A stretch of DNA of 64,000 bases, taken from assembly GCF_021129305.1 (NCBI RefSeq), contig NZ_JAJOMB010000005.1:186001-250000 (forward strand), given 5' to 3'. Below, piece after piece: positions 25,070-32,892 of the stretch. Under the pieces are notes generated by a model, which worked only from the letters and a program-made list of their open reading frames with translations, had not been told where the DNA came from and ran no database searches. A program made the position numbers and the translations under genes. The DNA is from Kineosporia babensis. Its GTDB lineage: Bacteria > Actinomycetota > Actinomycetes > Actinomycetales > Kineosporiaceae. Positions within the stretch are counted from its first letter, which is position 1. Each line of letters opens with the position of its first letter.

Positions 25070-25858
25070 GTGCTCGTCCTGCTGCCCCCTTCAGAGTCCA
25101 AAGCTGCCCCGGCCAAGCGGGGTAAGCCCGTCGAGGTTGCGCAGCTGTCGTTCCCAGAGCTGACCGATCTGCGTAAGCAGGCTCTGGAAGCGCTGATCGA
25201 GGTCAGCGCCCAGCCCGACGCTCTCACGCGGCTGGGCGTGGGGGCCTCGCTGGCCGACGAGGTAGCCCGGAACCTCACCCTGCACACCGCGCCCGCGCGC
25301 CCGGCGCATCAGGTGTACACGGGGGTTCTTTACGACGCCCTGGGCTGGGATTCGCTCTCCCCGGCGGCTCGGCGGCGGGGTAACAACCGGGTGCTGGTGA
25401 TCTCGGCGCTGTGGGGTGCGTTGCGCCCGGGCGATCGGGTTCCGTCGTACCGGCTGTCCATGGACGGCGAACTGCCCTCCCTCGGCCCGCTGGCGCGGCA
25501 CTGGCGTAGCGAACTCCCTGGCGTGCTGGCCGCTGCAGCCGGCAAGCGCGGTGTGATCGTCGACTGCCGCTCCGGGCCGTACGCCGCTGCTGCCCCGGTT
25601 ACTTCGTTCCCCTCCGACGTGGCTGCTCGGACGGTCGCGGTGCGCGTGCTGCGGGAGACCAACGGCAAGCGCTCGGTGGTGAGTCACCTGGCCAAGCACA
25701 CCCGCGGCGAGGTCACCCGCTACCTGCTGGAGCAGGACACTGATCCGCTCACCCCTGCCGCCCTGCGCGACCTGGTCGGCTCGCGCTGGCCCGCGGAGTT
25801 GTCTGAGCCAGCCCGCGCCGGCTCCTCCTGGACCTTGGACGTCGTCCTCCACGACTGA
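25070..25858 (+). CDS. yaaA: YaaA-family peroxide stress protein
   Basis: A 262-aa cytosolic protein of the YaaA/DUF328 family. It begins VLVLLPPSESKA (the conserved LxSPAK-like start), with the middle motifs VYTGVLYDALGWDSL and LWGALRPGDRVPSYRLSM, and the DNA-binding-like cleft residues in VVSHLAKHTRGEVTRYLL. In E. coli YaaA lowers intracellular free iron during peroxide stress and so limits DNA damage; the mechanism in actinobacteria is not established. It begins 32 bp after the nucleotidase stop and appears to have its own promoter. The first copy of the palindromic repeat element follows 115 bp after its stop. Confidence 0.85.
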   Translation: MLVLLPPSESKAAPAKRGKPVEVAQLSFPELTDLRKQALEALIEVSAQPDALTRLGVGASLADEVARNLTLHTAPARPAHQVYTGVLYDALGWDSLSPAARRRGNNRVLVISALWGALRPGDRVPSYRLSMDGELPSLGPLARHWRSELPGVLAAAAGKRGVIVDCRSGPYAAAAPVTSFPSDVAARTVAVRVLRETNGKRSVVSHLAKHTRGEVTRYLLEQDTDPLTPAALRDLVGSRWPAELSEPARAGSSWTLDVVLHD

Positions 25859-25973
25859 TCCACGGCCAACCACGCCATCTTCCGGCCCGGCCCCTCCTCA
25901 TCCACCGCTCTCTGAACCTTCCGTGGCCCACCCATATCCGCCTGCCGCCCGGCCCGACTTCGCCATCTTCCAC

Positions 25974-26048
25974 GGCCTGTTATCACGACGGCCAACCATG
26001 ATCGGGGAGACAAAGCACGCTATATCGTCGCTTTGTCTTCCCGATCAT
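25974..26048. repeat. Palindromic intergenic repeat, copy 1
   Basis: ATGATCGGGGAGACAAAGC (25998-26016) and GCTTTGTCTTCCCGATCAT (26030-26048) pair over 19 bp with one G-T position, around a 13-nt loop. The motif GGCCTGTTATC lies upstream at 25974-25984. A second copy with the same stem core and the same flanking motif lies at 57923-57992. It sits between yaaA and the decarboxylase gene, ending 21 nt before the latter's start. Confidence 0.85.
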
Positions 26049-26069
26049 CACTCGGGGCAGACTGAGCGC

Positions 26070-27536
26070 GTGACCCCAGAAGAGTTCCGCACTGCAGGCC
26101 ATCAGCTGATCGACTGGATCGCCGACTACCGCACCGGGCTCCCCGACCGTCCGGTGCAATCCACGGTCAAGCCCGGGGACGTGACTGGCGCCCTCCCCGC
26201 CACTCCCCCGACCGCGCCCGAGGATCTGGCCGCGGTGATGCGCGACCTGGACGAGATCATCGTGCCGGGCCTGATGCAGGTTCAGCACCCGCGCCACACC
26301 GGCTGGTTCCCCTCCAACGCATCGCTCGCCTCCGTGCTCGGCGACATCGCCTCCTCCGGCATCGGCGCCCTAGGTATCTCCTGGCAGTCCGCCCCGGCGC
26401 TGACCGAACTGGAGGAGGTGGTCTGCGACTGGATGCGTCAGCTGACCGGCCTGTCCGAGGGCTGGCGCGGCGTCATTCAGGACACTGCTTCGACCGGCTG
26501 CCTGGTGGCCCTGCTCGCCGCCCGGGAGCGCGCGGCCGACTACGTCAGCGAGCGCGGCGGTCTACAGTCACTCGAAGCTCCCCTGACGGTCTACTCCTCC
26601 GAGCACGCACATTCCGCCACCCCAAAGGCCGCTCTGCTGGCGGGCTTCGGCCGCGACAACATCCGTAGCATCGCCACTGACCCCGCGACCCACGCGCTGG
26701 ACCCCGCGGCTCTGCGCGCGGCGATCGAGAAGGACGTCAATGAGGGACGTCGGCCCGCGGCGATCGTCGTAAGCGTGGGTACGACGGCAACCACCGCAGT
26801 GGACCCGCTGGCCGAGATCATGCAGATCGCCGCGGGCTACGGAATCTGGGTCCACATCGACGCCGCGATGGCCGGATCCGCCCTGCTGCTGCCCGAATAT
26901 CGCTGGCTGGTCGAGGGGATCGAGGGGTTCACGACGCCGGACGGGTTCACTGTGCCGCCCGCGGACTCGCTGGGCTGGAACCCGCACAAGTGGATGGGCA
27001 CGATCCTGGACACGTCGCTGCTGTACGTGCGTGAGCCGGAGCGGCTGATCCGGGTGATGTCGACCAACCCCAGCTTCCTGCGTAACTCCGGGGCGGTCGT
27101 AGCCACCGAGTACCGCGACTGGGGCATTCCCCTGGGCCGGCGGTTCCGCGCCCTGAAGCTGTGGTTCCACCTGCGCCTGGACGGCGTCGAGGCGATCCGC
27201 GAGCGCCTACGCCGAGACCTCGCCAACGCCCAGCGCCTGGCCCGCCTGGTGACCGCCGAGCCGGACTGGACTGTCGTAGCCCCGGTTTCGCTGCAGACGG
27301 TGTGCATCCGCCACACGCCCTCCGGCCCGAACGGCGAAACCCTGGACGGCGAGGCGCTCGAGCAGCACACCCTGGCCTGGGCGGACGCGCTGAATCGCAG
27401 CGGCGTGGGCACGGTGACCCCGGCGAAGCTGGCCGGGCAGTGGATGGTCCGGATCTCGATCGGCGTGGAGAGCACGGAATGGTCTGACGTGGAAGCGGTC
27501 TGGACCGCGGCGAAGGAGCTGGCCGCTCAGGCCTGA
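26070..27536 (+). CDS. PLP-dependent group II decarboxylase (aromatic-L-amino-acid type)
   Basis: A 488-aa fold-type I PLP enzyme of the DOPA/tryptophan/tyrosine decarboxylase family, expected to make an amine from an amino acid. Hallmarks are the N-terminal helical arm (EEFRTAGHQLIDWIADY), QHPRHTGWFPSNAS in the substrate channel, TASTGCLVALLAARE, the PLP-ring Asp in WVHIDAAMAGSA near residue 263, and the Schiff-base Lys in NPHKWMGT near residue 307. The GTG at 26070 gives the normal N-terminus; the Shine-Dalgarno is weak. The specific substrate cannot be told from sequence. It stands alone; its stop overlaps the next minus-strand gene by 10 bp. Confidence 0.9.
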   Translation: MTPEEFRTAGHQLIDWIADYRTGLPDRPVQSTVKPGDVTGALPATPPTAPEDLAAVMRDLDEIIVPGLMQVQHPRHTGWFPSNASLASVLGDIASSGIGALGISWQSAPALTELEEVVCDWMRQLTGLSEGWRGVIQDTASTGCLVALLAARERAADYVSERGGLQSLEAPLTVYSSEHAHSATPKAALLAGFGRDNIRSIATDPATHALDPAALRAAIEKDVNEGRRPAAIVVSVGTTATTAVDPLAEIMQIAAGYGIWVHIDAAMAGSALLLPEYRWLVEGIEGFTTPDGFTVPPADSLGWNPHKWMGTILDTSLLYVREPERLIRVMSTNPSFLRNSGAVVATEYRDWGIPLGRRFRALKLWFHLRLDGVEAIRERLRRDLANAQRLARLVTAEPDWTVVAPVSLQTVCIRHTPSGPNGETLDGEALEQHTLAWADALNRSGVGTVTPAKLAGQWMVRISIGVESTEWSDVEAVWTAAKELAAQA

Positions 27537-27979
27537 ACGCTCAGAGGGTGGCGCCGCAGAAAAGCGGCGCCCACCCTCGCATCACGTTCGATCCGGAAGG
27601 CCGCCGCCGCGTAGAGCACTGCCCACAGCGCCACGAGAAGCTTGAGCCAGATGGAGACATCCATGAACATCCAGGCCGCCTGCCCCAGCACGAGACCCAC
27701 GATCACCAGCCCAACGGGACGTCGGGCCACCAGGGCCTTGGCCAGAGTCTGCAGCACCACCAGCTCTCGGCCGGGCAACTCCTCGTCGGCCTTGGCCTGC
27801 AGCAGACGCACCGAGACCCGGTGATCGCCCGGGGCAAAGTCGGTCAACCCCGCAGCGCGCCGCCGCTCAGCCTCCTCGATGTTGCTGCGGTAGAGCCGGC
27901 CACCAGCCACCAGAGCCAGCACGACACCGAGAATCTGGACCACGACCAGCACCGGTACCCAGAAGTCCGGATCGCCCAT
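27527..27979 (-). CDS. Hypothetical membrane protein, 150 aa
   Basis: Three hydrophobic helices are visible: one at the N-terminus (FWVPVLVVVQILGVVLALVAGG) and two near the C-terminus (VGLVIVGLVLGQAAWMF and LLVALWAVLYAAAAF). A charged middle loop of about 60 residues contains RAAGLTDFAPGDHRVSV, probably cytosolic. I know no named family. It is convergent with the decarboxylase (10-bp overlap). A long plus-strand frame over the same bases is an artefact. Confidence 0.6.
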   Translation of the reverse strand: MGDPDFWVPVLVVVQILGVVLALVAGGRLYRSNIEEAERRRAAGLTDFAPGDHRVSVRLLQAKADEELPGRELVVLQTLAKALVARRPVGLVIVGLVLGQAAWMFMDVSIWLKLLVALWAVLYAAAAFRIERDARVGAAFLRRHPLSVQA

Positions 27980-28051
27980 GCCGGAACTTCACCGTGCAGC
28001 TGGGCCTCCCGCAACCGCAGGCCCTCGCACTCCGGCGAGACGCCAACCGGA

Positions 28052-28082
28052 CCGCGGGTGAGCGAGATCCACTCACCCGCGG
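28052..28082 (-). terminator. Terminator hairpin after metZ
   Basis: CCGCGGGTGAG (28052-28062) and CTCACCCGCGG (28072-28082) form a perfect 11-bp stem with a 9-nt loop, 11 nt past the metZ stop codon. Confidence 0.75.
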
Positions 28083-28092
28083 CCGGCCCGGC

Positions 28093-29274
28093 TCAGCTCA
28101 GCGCGTTGTCCAGGTCTTCCAGCAGGTCCTGCACGTCTTCCAGACCGACCGAGATGCGCACCGTGCCGTCGCTGATCCCCGCAGCCGCCCGGGCCTCGGG
28201 GGTGAGGCGGCGGTGGGTGGTGGTGGCCGGGTGGGTCACCATCGACTTGGCGTCACCCAGGTTGTTCGAGATGTCGACGACGCGCAGCCGGTCCAGGAAG
28301 CTGAACGCCTTCTCCTTGCCACCCAGCTCGAAGGTGACCACCGTGCCGCCCGCGCTCATCTGCGACTTGGCCAGCTCGTACTGGGGGTGGCTGGGCAGGT
28401 GCGGGTACTTCACCGCGCCGACCCGGGCGTCGGCCTCGAGGAACTCGGCGATCCGCAGCGCGCCGGCGCACTGGTGGTCGACCCGCAGCCGCAGCGTCTC
28501 CAGGCCCTTCAGCAGCACCCAGGCGTTGAACGGGCTGAGCGAGGGCCCGGTGTGGCGCATCAGGTTCTGCACCTTCTCGTTGATGTACTCCTCCGGGCCG
28601 AGGATGGCCCCACCGAGCACCCGGCCCTGGCCGTCGATGTGCTTGGTGGCGGAGTAGACCACGATGTCGGCGCCCAGCTCGAGCGGCTTCTGCAGCAGCG
28701 GGGTAGCGAAGACGTTGTCCACCACGACCTGGGCCCCGGCCGCGTGCGCCAGCTCGCTGACCGCGCGGATGTCGACCAGCTCCTGGGCCGGGTTGGACGG
28801 CGACTCGAAGAAGACGGCCTGGGTGGGCTGGCTGAGCGCCTGTTCCCACTGGGCCAGGTCGGGGCCGTCGACGAACACCGTCTCCACGCCCCAGCGCGGC
28901 AGGATCTCGTCGAGGATGACGAAGCAGGAGCCGAACAGCGCCTTGGAGGCGACGATCCGGTCACCGGCGCCGAGCAGCGCGGCCAGGGCGTTGAAGACCG
29001 CGGACATCCCGGTGGCGGTGGCGAAGGCGGCCGGGGCGCCCTCGATCAGCCGCAACCGCTCCTCGAACATGGACACGGTGGGGTTGCCGTAGCGCGAGTA
29101 GACGAAGTGCTCCAGCTCGCCCTTGAACGCCGACTCGGCCTCGCCGGCCGAGCCGTAGGTGTACCCCTGGGTGAGGAACAGCCCCTCGGACATCTCCGCG
29201 AAGTTCGACCGGACGGTGCCGCCCCGCACGCTCAGGGTGTCGGGTCGGCGGGGGTCTGGGGTGTCGCTGCTCAT
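28093..29274 (-). CDS. metZ: O-succinylhomoserine sulfhydrylase
   Basis: Makes homocysteine from an activated homoserine and sulfide in methionine synthesis. The 393-aa protein is a Cys/Met-metabolism PLP enzyme: YSRYGNPTVSMFEERL near the N-terminus, ATGMSAVFNALAALL, VVVDNVFATPLLQKPLELGAD with the cofactor Asp, and the PLP Lys in YSATKHIDGQGRVLGG near residue 211. Overall likeness to MetZ of mycobacteria and streptomycetes is good, but MetB/MetY specificity cannot be excluded. It begins at an ATG behind GAGGAACG and is the last gene of a DUF1737-rhodanese-metZ operon; the rhodanese may supply or handle sulfur for it. Confidence 0.88.
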   Translation of the reverse strand: MSSDTPDPRRPDTLSVRGGTVRSNFAEMSEGLFLTQGYTYGSAGEAESAFKGELEHFVYSRYGNPTVSMFEERLRLIEGAPAAFATATGMSAVFNALAALLGAGDRIVASKALFGSCFVILDEILPRWGVETVFVDGPDLAQWEQALSQPTQAVFFESPSNPAQELVDIRAVSELAHAAGAQVVVDNVFATPLLQKPLELGADIVVYSATKHIDGQGRVLGGAILGPEEYINEKVQNLMRHTGPSLSPFNAWVLLKGLETLRLRVDHQCAGALRIAEFLEADARVGAVKYPHLPSHPQYELAKSQMSAGGTVVTFELGGKEKAFSFLDRLRVVDISNNLGDAKSMVTHPATTTHRRLTPEARAAAGISDGTVRISVGLEDVQDLLEDLDNALS

Positions 29275-29374
29275 CTGCTCGTTCCTCGAATGGTGGGACG
29301 GGGGTGGGGCGGTTCGGGCACGGCGAACCGGCGGGGTGGCCGGCCGGAGAACCAGGCGGCCGCCCCGGCCGGAC

Positions 29375-29791
29375 TCAGCCCTGTTTCCAGGGCAGGCCGC
29401 GGACCTTCCAGCCGGCCTTGCGGCCACGGTGGCTCTGCTCGTCGGGCGGGCCCTCGAAGCCCTCCAGAATGTTGAACGCAGCGGTGTACCCGGCTGCGGT
29501 GGCGGCCTCGGCCGCGGCGACCGAGCGCACCCCGGAACGGCACAGGAACACCACCGGCGCGGACTTGTCGGCCGAGACGGCACCGACCTCGTCCAGGAAG
29601 GCGGGGTTGCGGGCGCCGTCGGGGAACGAGGTCCACTCGATCAGGGCCACGTCCTTGGCCAGCGCGGTCAGGTCGGGCACCCCGACGTAGGACCACTCGG
29701 CCCGGGTGCGCACGTCCACCAGGACGGCGCCCGGGTTGGACTGCACCAGTTCCCAGGCCTGTTCGGGGGAAAGATCTCCGGCGTACGGCAC
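29375..29791 (-). CDS. Rhodanese-domain protein (sulfurtransferase)
   Basis: A single-domain rhodanese of 138 aa. It has VLVDVRTRAEWSYVGVPD at the N-terminus and the active-site loop CRSGVRS with Cys near residue 84, followed by EAATAAGYTAAFNILEGFEG. Rhodaneses carry sulfane sulfur as a cysteine persulfide. The C-terminal HRGRKAGWKVRGLPWKQG matches a common actinobacterial and proteobacterial form found beside methionine genes. It is 3 bp from the DUF1737 gene and 100 bp upstream of metZ, so a sulfur-delivery role in homocysteine formation is a reasonable inference. Confidence 0.88.
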   Translation of the reverse strand: MPYAGDLSPEQAWELVQSNPGAVLVDVRTRAEWSYVGVPDLTALAKDVALIEWTSFPDGARNPAFLDEVGAVSADKSAPVVFLCRSGVRSVAAAEAATAAGYTAAFNILEGFEGPPDEQSHRGRKAGWKVRGLPWKQG

Positions 29792-29794
29792 GGC

Positions 29795-30013
29795 TCAGGC
29801 CTCCTGGATGTGCGGGCGGTTCGGGCTGGGACGACCGGGTGGTTCGGGCAGCACTACGGCCTGCCCGGCGATCACCCGCTCGCCGTCGAAGGTCAGGGTG
29901 GGCGGACCGTGCAGCACGTAGCCCTCGGCGAGGGCGGCGCTGACCCGCTCGCAGAAACTGCGGTCGTCGGGGCCGGTGAGCAGCTTGTAACGCAACGGCT
30001 CGGTCTCTGCCAT
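29795..30013 (-). CDS. DUF1737 small protein
   Basis: A 72-aa protein with the DUF1737 pattern: RYKLLTGPDDRSFCERVSAA, ALAEGYVLHGPPTLTFDGE and IAGQAVVLP. The function of the family is unknown. It is the first gene of the putative operon with the rhodanese and metZ genes, with 3 bp to the next start, so it may be linked with sulfur or methionine metabolism. The Pro-rich C-terminal tail is probably disordered. Confidence 0.75.
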   Translation of the reverse strand: MAETEPLRYKLLTGPDDRSFCERVSAALAEGYVLHGPPTLTFDGERVIAGQAVVLPEPPGRPSPNRPHIQEA

Positions 30014-30130
30014 GAACCAGTTCTACCTCAGCGCCCCGACAGTCTTAAGCGCAGGACCCGTCCGCTTGCCTGATCACCCGTAACTTTCACCACGATCAGC
30101 CGTTCGGGGGCAGCGCTGGATCACGCTGGA

Positions 30131-30754
30131 TCACGCCGGGGTGCTCCGGTTGACCCCGGCGACCTCGATCCCACCGTCGGCCCACATCCGTACCGTGGTG
30201 ATCCCGGTCGGGTCGATCCGCAGGCGCCAGAACGCGGCGGGACCGGCGTCCAGGGCGCTCGCGACGGCTGCGCGGATCAGACCGGTATGGGTGACGACGA
30301 CGACGGACTTTCCCGGGTACGACGAGCGCAACCGCCGCCAGCAGGCGTCCGTACGTTCTGCGAGATCCTGAACCGACTCGCCACCCGGAGGCCGGGCCGA
30401 CGGGGAGTGCCGCCACTGCGCGTACTCCTTCGGCCAGCGCTCGGCGATCTCCCGGTAGGACAGGCCGTCCCACTCCCCCAGCCGGAGCTCGGCCAGTTCC
30501 GGATCGGCCACCGGCTCGCAGCCCACCGCCGCGCGCAGCGCCCAGGCGGTCTGCCAGGTGCGCAGCAAGGGCGAGGTGAGCAGCGCGTCCGCCGGGCCCA
30601 GCACCCGAGCCAGAGCCTCGGCCTCGGCCACGCCCTGCTCGCTCAGCGCCGGGCCGTGCCGGTCGCCGCCGCTGGGCACCGAGCCGGTGTGCGCGGTGCT
30701 GGCGTGCCGGACCAGGTGCAGCGTCAACGGCTGACCGAGGTCCGGCGCCGCCAC
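30131..30754 (-). CDS. Histidine phosphatase family protein (phosphoglycerate-mutase-like)
   Basis: A 207-aa cytosolic phosphatase with the branch-1 signature LHLVRHASTAHTG (nucleophilic His), LLTSPLLRTWQTA with catalytic Arg, LAELRLGEWDGLSYREI with the acid residue, and VVVVTHTGLIRA with the second His. The substrate may be alpha-ribazole phosphate (CobC), a sugar phosphate or another phosphoester; sequence alone does not decide. In mycobacteria the equivalent position next to the zinc-ribbon and Nif3-like genes holds an RNase HI-CobC fusion, so here the phosphatase appears to stand without the RNase H part. It begins 3 bp after the zinc-ribbon gene. Confidence 0.85.
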   Translation of the reverse strand: MAAPDLGQPLTLHLVRHASTAHTGSVPSGGDRHGPALSEQGVAEAEALARVLGPADALLTSPLLRTWQTAWALRAAVGCEPVADPELAELRLGEWDGLSYREIAERWPKEYAQWRHSPSARPPGGESVQDLAERTDACWRRLRSSYPGKSVVVVTHTGLIRAAVASALDAGPAAFWRLRIDPTGITTVRMWADGGIEVAGVNRSTPA

Positions 30755-30757
30755 CGT

Positions 30758-31501
30758 CTAGAGGCCGGACTCGGCCGTGCGCACCAGGATCCGGCTGCAC
30801 TCCTCGCAGCGGAGCACCTGGTTCTCGGCCGCGGCGCGGATCCGGTTCAGGTCGTTCGGCGGCAGGGTGAGCTGGCAGCCCTCGCAGCGCCGCTGGTACA
30901 GCCGGGCCGCGCCGACCCCGTTGCTGTTCTCGCGGATGCGCTCGTACAGCGCCAGGAGCTCCTTCGGGATGCCCCCGGCCGCGGTCTCGCGGTCGCGCTT
31001 CTCGCCCTCGGCCTCACCGCTCAGCGTCTCGAGCTGCTTGTCGCGGGCCGCGGCCGCCTCGGCGATCTCGGCGCTGACCGCCTCGCGCCGGGTGGTGGCC
31101 TCCTCGACCGAGGCCTGGGCCGCCTCCTGGCGCTCCATCACCTCGAGCTCGGCGTCCTCCAGCACGCTCTGCCGGTTGGCCAGGTTCTCCAGCTCGTGCT
31201 GGATCGCCTGCAGGTCCTTCGCGCTGCCCTGACCGGCGTCGAGCCGGGCCTGGTTACGAGCCGCCCGCTGGCGCACCTGCTCCACGTCGGCCTCGGCCTT
31301 GGTGAGCTCGCGAGCCGCGTCGGTGAGCGCCGTGCGGGCCACCACCAGCTCGTCGTCGATGCCCTGGCGCTTCTTCTCCAGCTCGGCGATCTTCGCGAGC
31401 TCGGGCAGCGAGCGCTGCCGGTGCGCGATCTGAGTGAGCCGGATGTCGTGCGCCTGCACGTCCAGCAGCCGCCACTGATCCTGAGCCGCCGCCGTTACCA
31501 C
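30758..31501 (-). CDS. Coiled-coil C4 zinc-ribbon protein (DUF164/CdsZ-like)
   Basis: A 247-aa protein made of a long N-terminal antiparallel coiled coil (about residues 10-180, heptads rich in Ala/Glu/Arg) and a C-terminal zinc ribbon with CEGC and CEEC pairs (YQRRCEGCQLTLPP...VLRCEECSRIL). Proteins of this type in actinobacteria bind zinc and are thought to act as nucleic-acid or complex adaptors. AGGAGG abuts the ATG at 31510, so the GTG at 31501, nine bases further, is the better spaced start; both give nearly the same protein. It lies between the Nif3-like and phosphatase genes, a conserved trio. Confidence 0.85.
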   Translation of the reverse strand: MVTAAAQDQWRLLDVQAHDIRLTQIAHRQRSLPELAKIAELEKKRQGIDDELVVARTALTDAARELTKAEADVEQVRQRAARNQARLDAGQGSAKDLQAIQHELENLANRQSVLEDAELEVMERQEAAQASVEEATTRREAVSAEIAEAAAARDKQLETLSGEAEGEKRDRETAAGGIPKELLALYERIRENSNGVGAARLYQRRCEGCQLTLPPNDLNRIRAAAENQVLRCEECSRILVRTAESGL

Positions 31502-31590
31502 AGCAACCATCCTCCTAGCTAAAGTCCCCCGCGGGAGCATCAGCTTAGAGGGCGGGGCGGGCCTGCGATCACCACCGGGCAGGGCAGGTC

Positions 31591-32769
31591 TCAGCGAACC
31601 ATGCCGCCTGGGCTGGGCACCCGGAACACCCACGGGTCGGTGCTGCGGGCCGAGACCAGCACCTCGACCGCCCGGCCGGAATCAGCCAGAGCGCCCTCCA
31701 GCCGGTTGGAAACCCCGTTCAGCCAAGGCCATTCGCTGGCCCAGTGAGCCACGTCGACCAGGTAGGGCGCGCCGTCGCCGGCCGCTTCGCGGGCCTCGGA
31801 GGCGGGATGGTGCCGCAGGTCGGCAGTGACGTAGACATCGGCCTGGGAGGCCCGCACCGCTGCGAACAACGAATCGCCGGCACCGCCGCAGACCGCCACC
31901 CGGGAGACCTCGGCCGTGGGATCACCGGCCACCCGCACCCCCTGAGACGTGCTGGGCAGGGCCTCGGCGACCAGCATGGCGAACTCGCGCAGGCTGGTGG
32001 GCTGCTCCAGGGTGCCGACCCGGCCGATGCCCCGGGGGCCGGACCAGGTGGACAGCTCGTAAAGGTCGATCGCGGGTTCTTCGTAGGGGTGCGCGGTGCG
32101 CAACGCGGCCAGCGCCTCGGACCGGCGCTTGCGGGGCAGGACCATCTCGATCCGCCGCTCCTCGACCACCTCACGCTCGCCCGGCGTACCGATCGCCGGG
32201 GTGGCCGAAGAACCCGGCACGAACGTTCCCGTGCCCACCGCCGTCCAGGCGCAGCGCGCGTACTCGCCGATCTCCCCGGCGCCGGCCGCCGACAGCGCGT
32301 CCAGCACCTTCTCCACCGCGGTCTCCGGGACGAAGGTGACCAGCTTGTCCACCGGATCGGCGGGGTCGGCCGACAGCGGCACCAGGTCGGTCAGGCCGAG
32401 CACCCGGGCCAGCGCGTCGGAGACCCCGGGGGCAGCCGCATCGGCGTTGGTGTGAGCGGTGTAGAGCGCGCAGCCGCCGCGGATCAACTGGTGGATCACC
32501 TTGCCCTTGGGCGTGGTGATGGGCACGCCGTGGACACCGCGCAGCAGCAGGGGGTGGTGGGTGATCAGCAGATCGGCCCGCCAGGTGAGCGCCTCTTCGA
32601 CGACCGCCGGCGCCGGGTCGATCGCCAGCAGGATCCGGCGGACCTGCGCGTCCGGGTCACCGCAGACCAGCCCCACGGCGTCCCAGTCGCGCGCCCAGGC
32701 CGGGTCGTACATCCGTTCCAGCACGGCGATGACGTCGGCGAGCGAAGGTGAAGCGGCTTCGGTGGTCAC
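31591..32769 (-). CDS. Nif3-like dinuclear metal centre hexameric protein
   Basis: A 392-aa member of the GTP cyclohydrolase I type 2/NIF3 family. Metal-binding signatures are visible: WDAVGLVCGDPDAQV near the N-terminus, LLITHHPLLLRG, LYTAHTNADAA, and near the C-terminus VYVTADLRHHPASEA and VDVAHWASEWPWL. An inserted middle domain (about residues 130-240) with YEEPAIDLYEL is the PII-like/CutA-like insert of the longer form. Biochemical function is unsettled across the family. The GTG start has TAGAGT 6 nt upstream and no Shine-Dalgarno, so the gene is probably leaderless. Confidence 0.88.
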   Translation of the reverse strand: MTTEAASPSLADVIAVLERMYDPAWARDWDAVGLVCGDPDAQVRRILLAIDPAPAVVEEALTWRADLLITHHPLLLRGVHGVPITTPKGKVIHQLIRGGCALYTAHTNADAAAPGVSDALARVLGLTDLVPLSADPADPVDKLVTFVPETAVEKVLDALSAAGAGEIGEYARCAWTAVGTGTFVPGSSATPAIGTPGEREVVEERRIEMVLPRKRRSEALAALRTAHPYEEPAIDLYELSTWSGPRGIGRVGTLEQPTSLREFAMLVAEALPSTSQGVRVAGDPTAEVSRVAVCGGAGDSLFAAVRASQADVYVTADLRHHPASEAREAAGDGAPYLVDVAHWASEWPWLNGVSNRLEGALADSGRAVEVLVSARSTDPWVFRVPSPGGMVR

Positions 32770-32775
32770 TCTCAG

Positions 32776-32781
32776 ACTCTA
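32776..32781 (-). promoter_or_regulatory. Candidate -10 box of the Nif3-like gene
   Basis: On the minus strand TAGAGT ends 6 nt before the GTG start, with no ribosome-binding site between them. Confidence 0.4.
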
Positions 32782-32892
32782 TCGGGCACAGCGCGTTCAT
32801 GTGTCATGACTTGGCGTGGTCTTCGACAAGCGTCCAAAGACACTGTTCAGGGGTTCTGGTGGGGCCGGCGCAGACCGGCCCCACCAGAGGAT

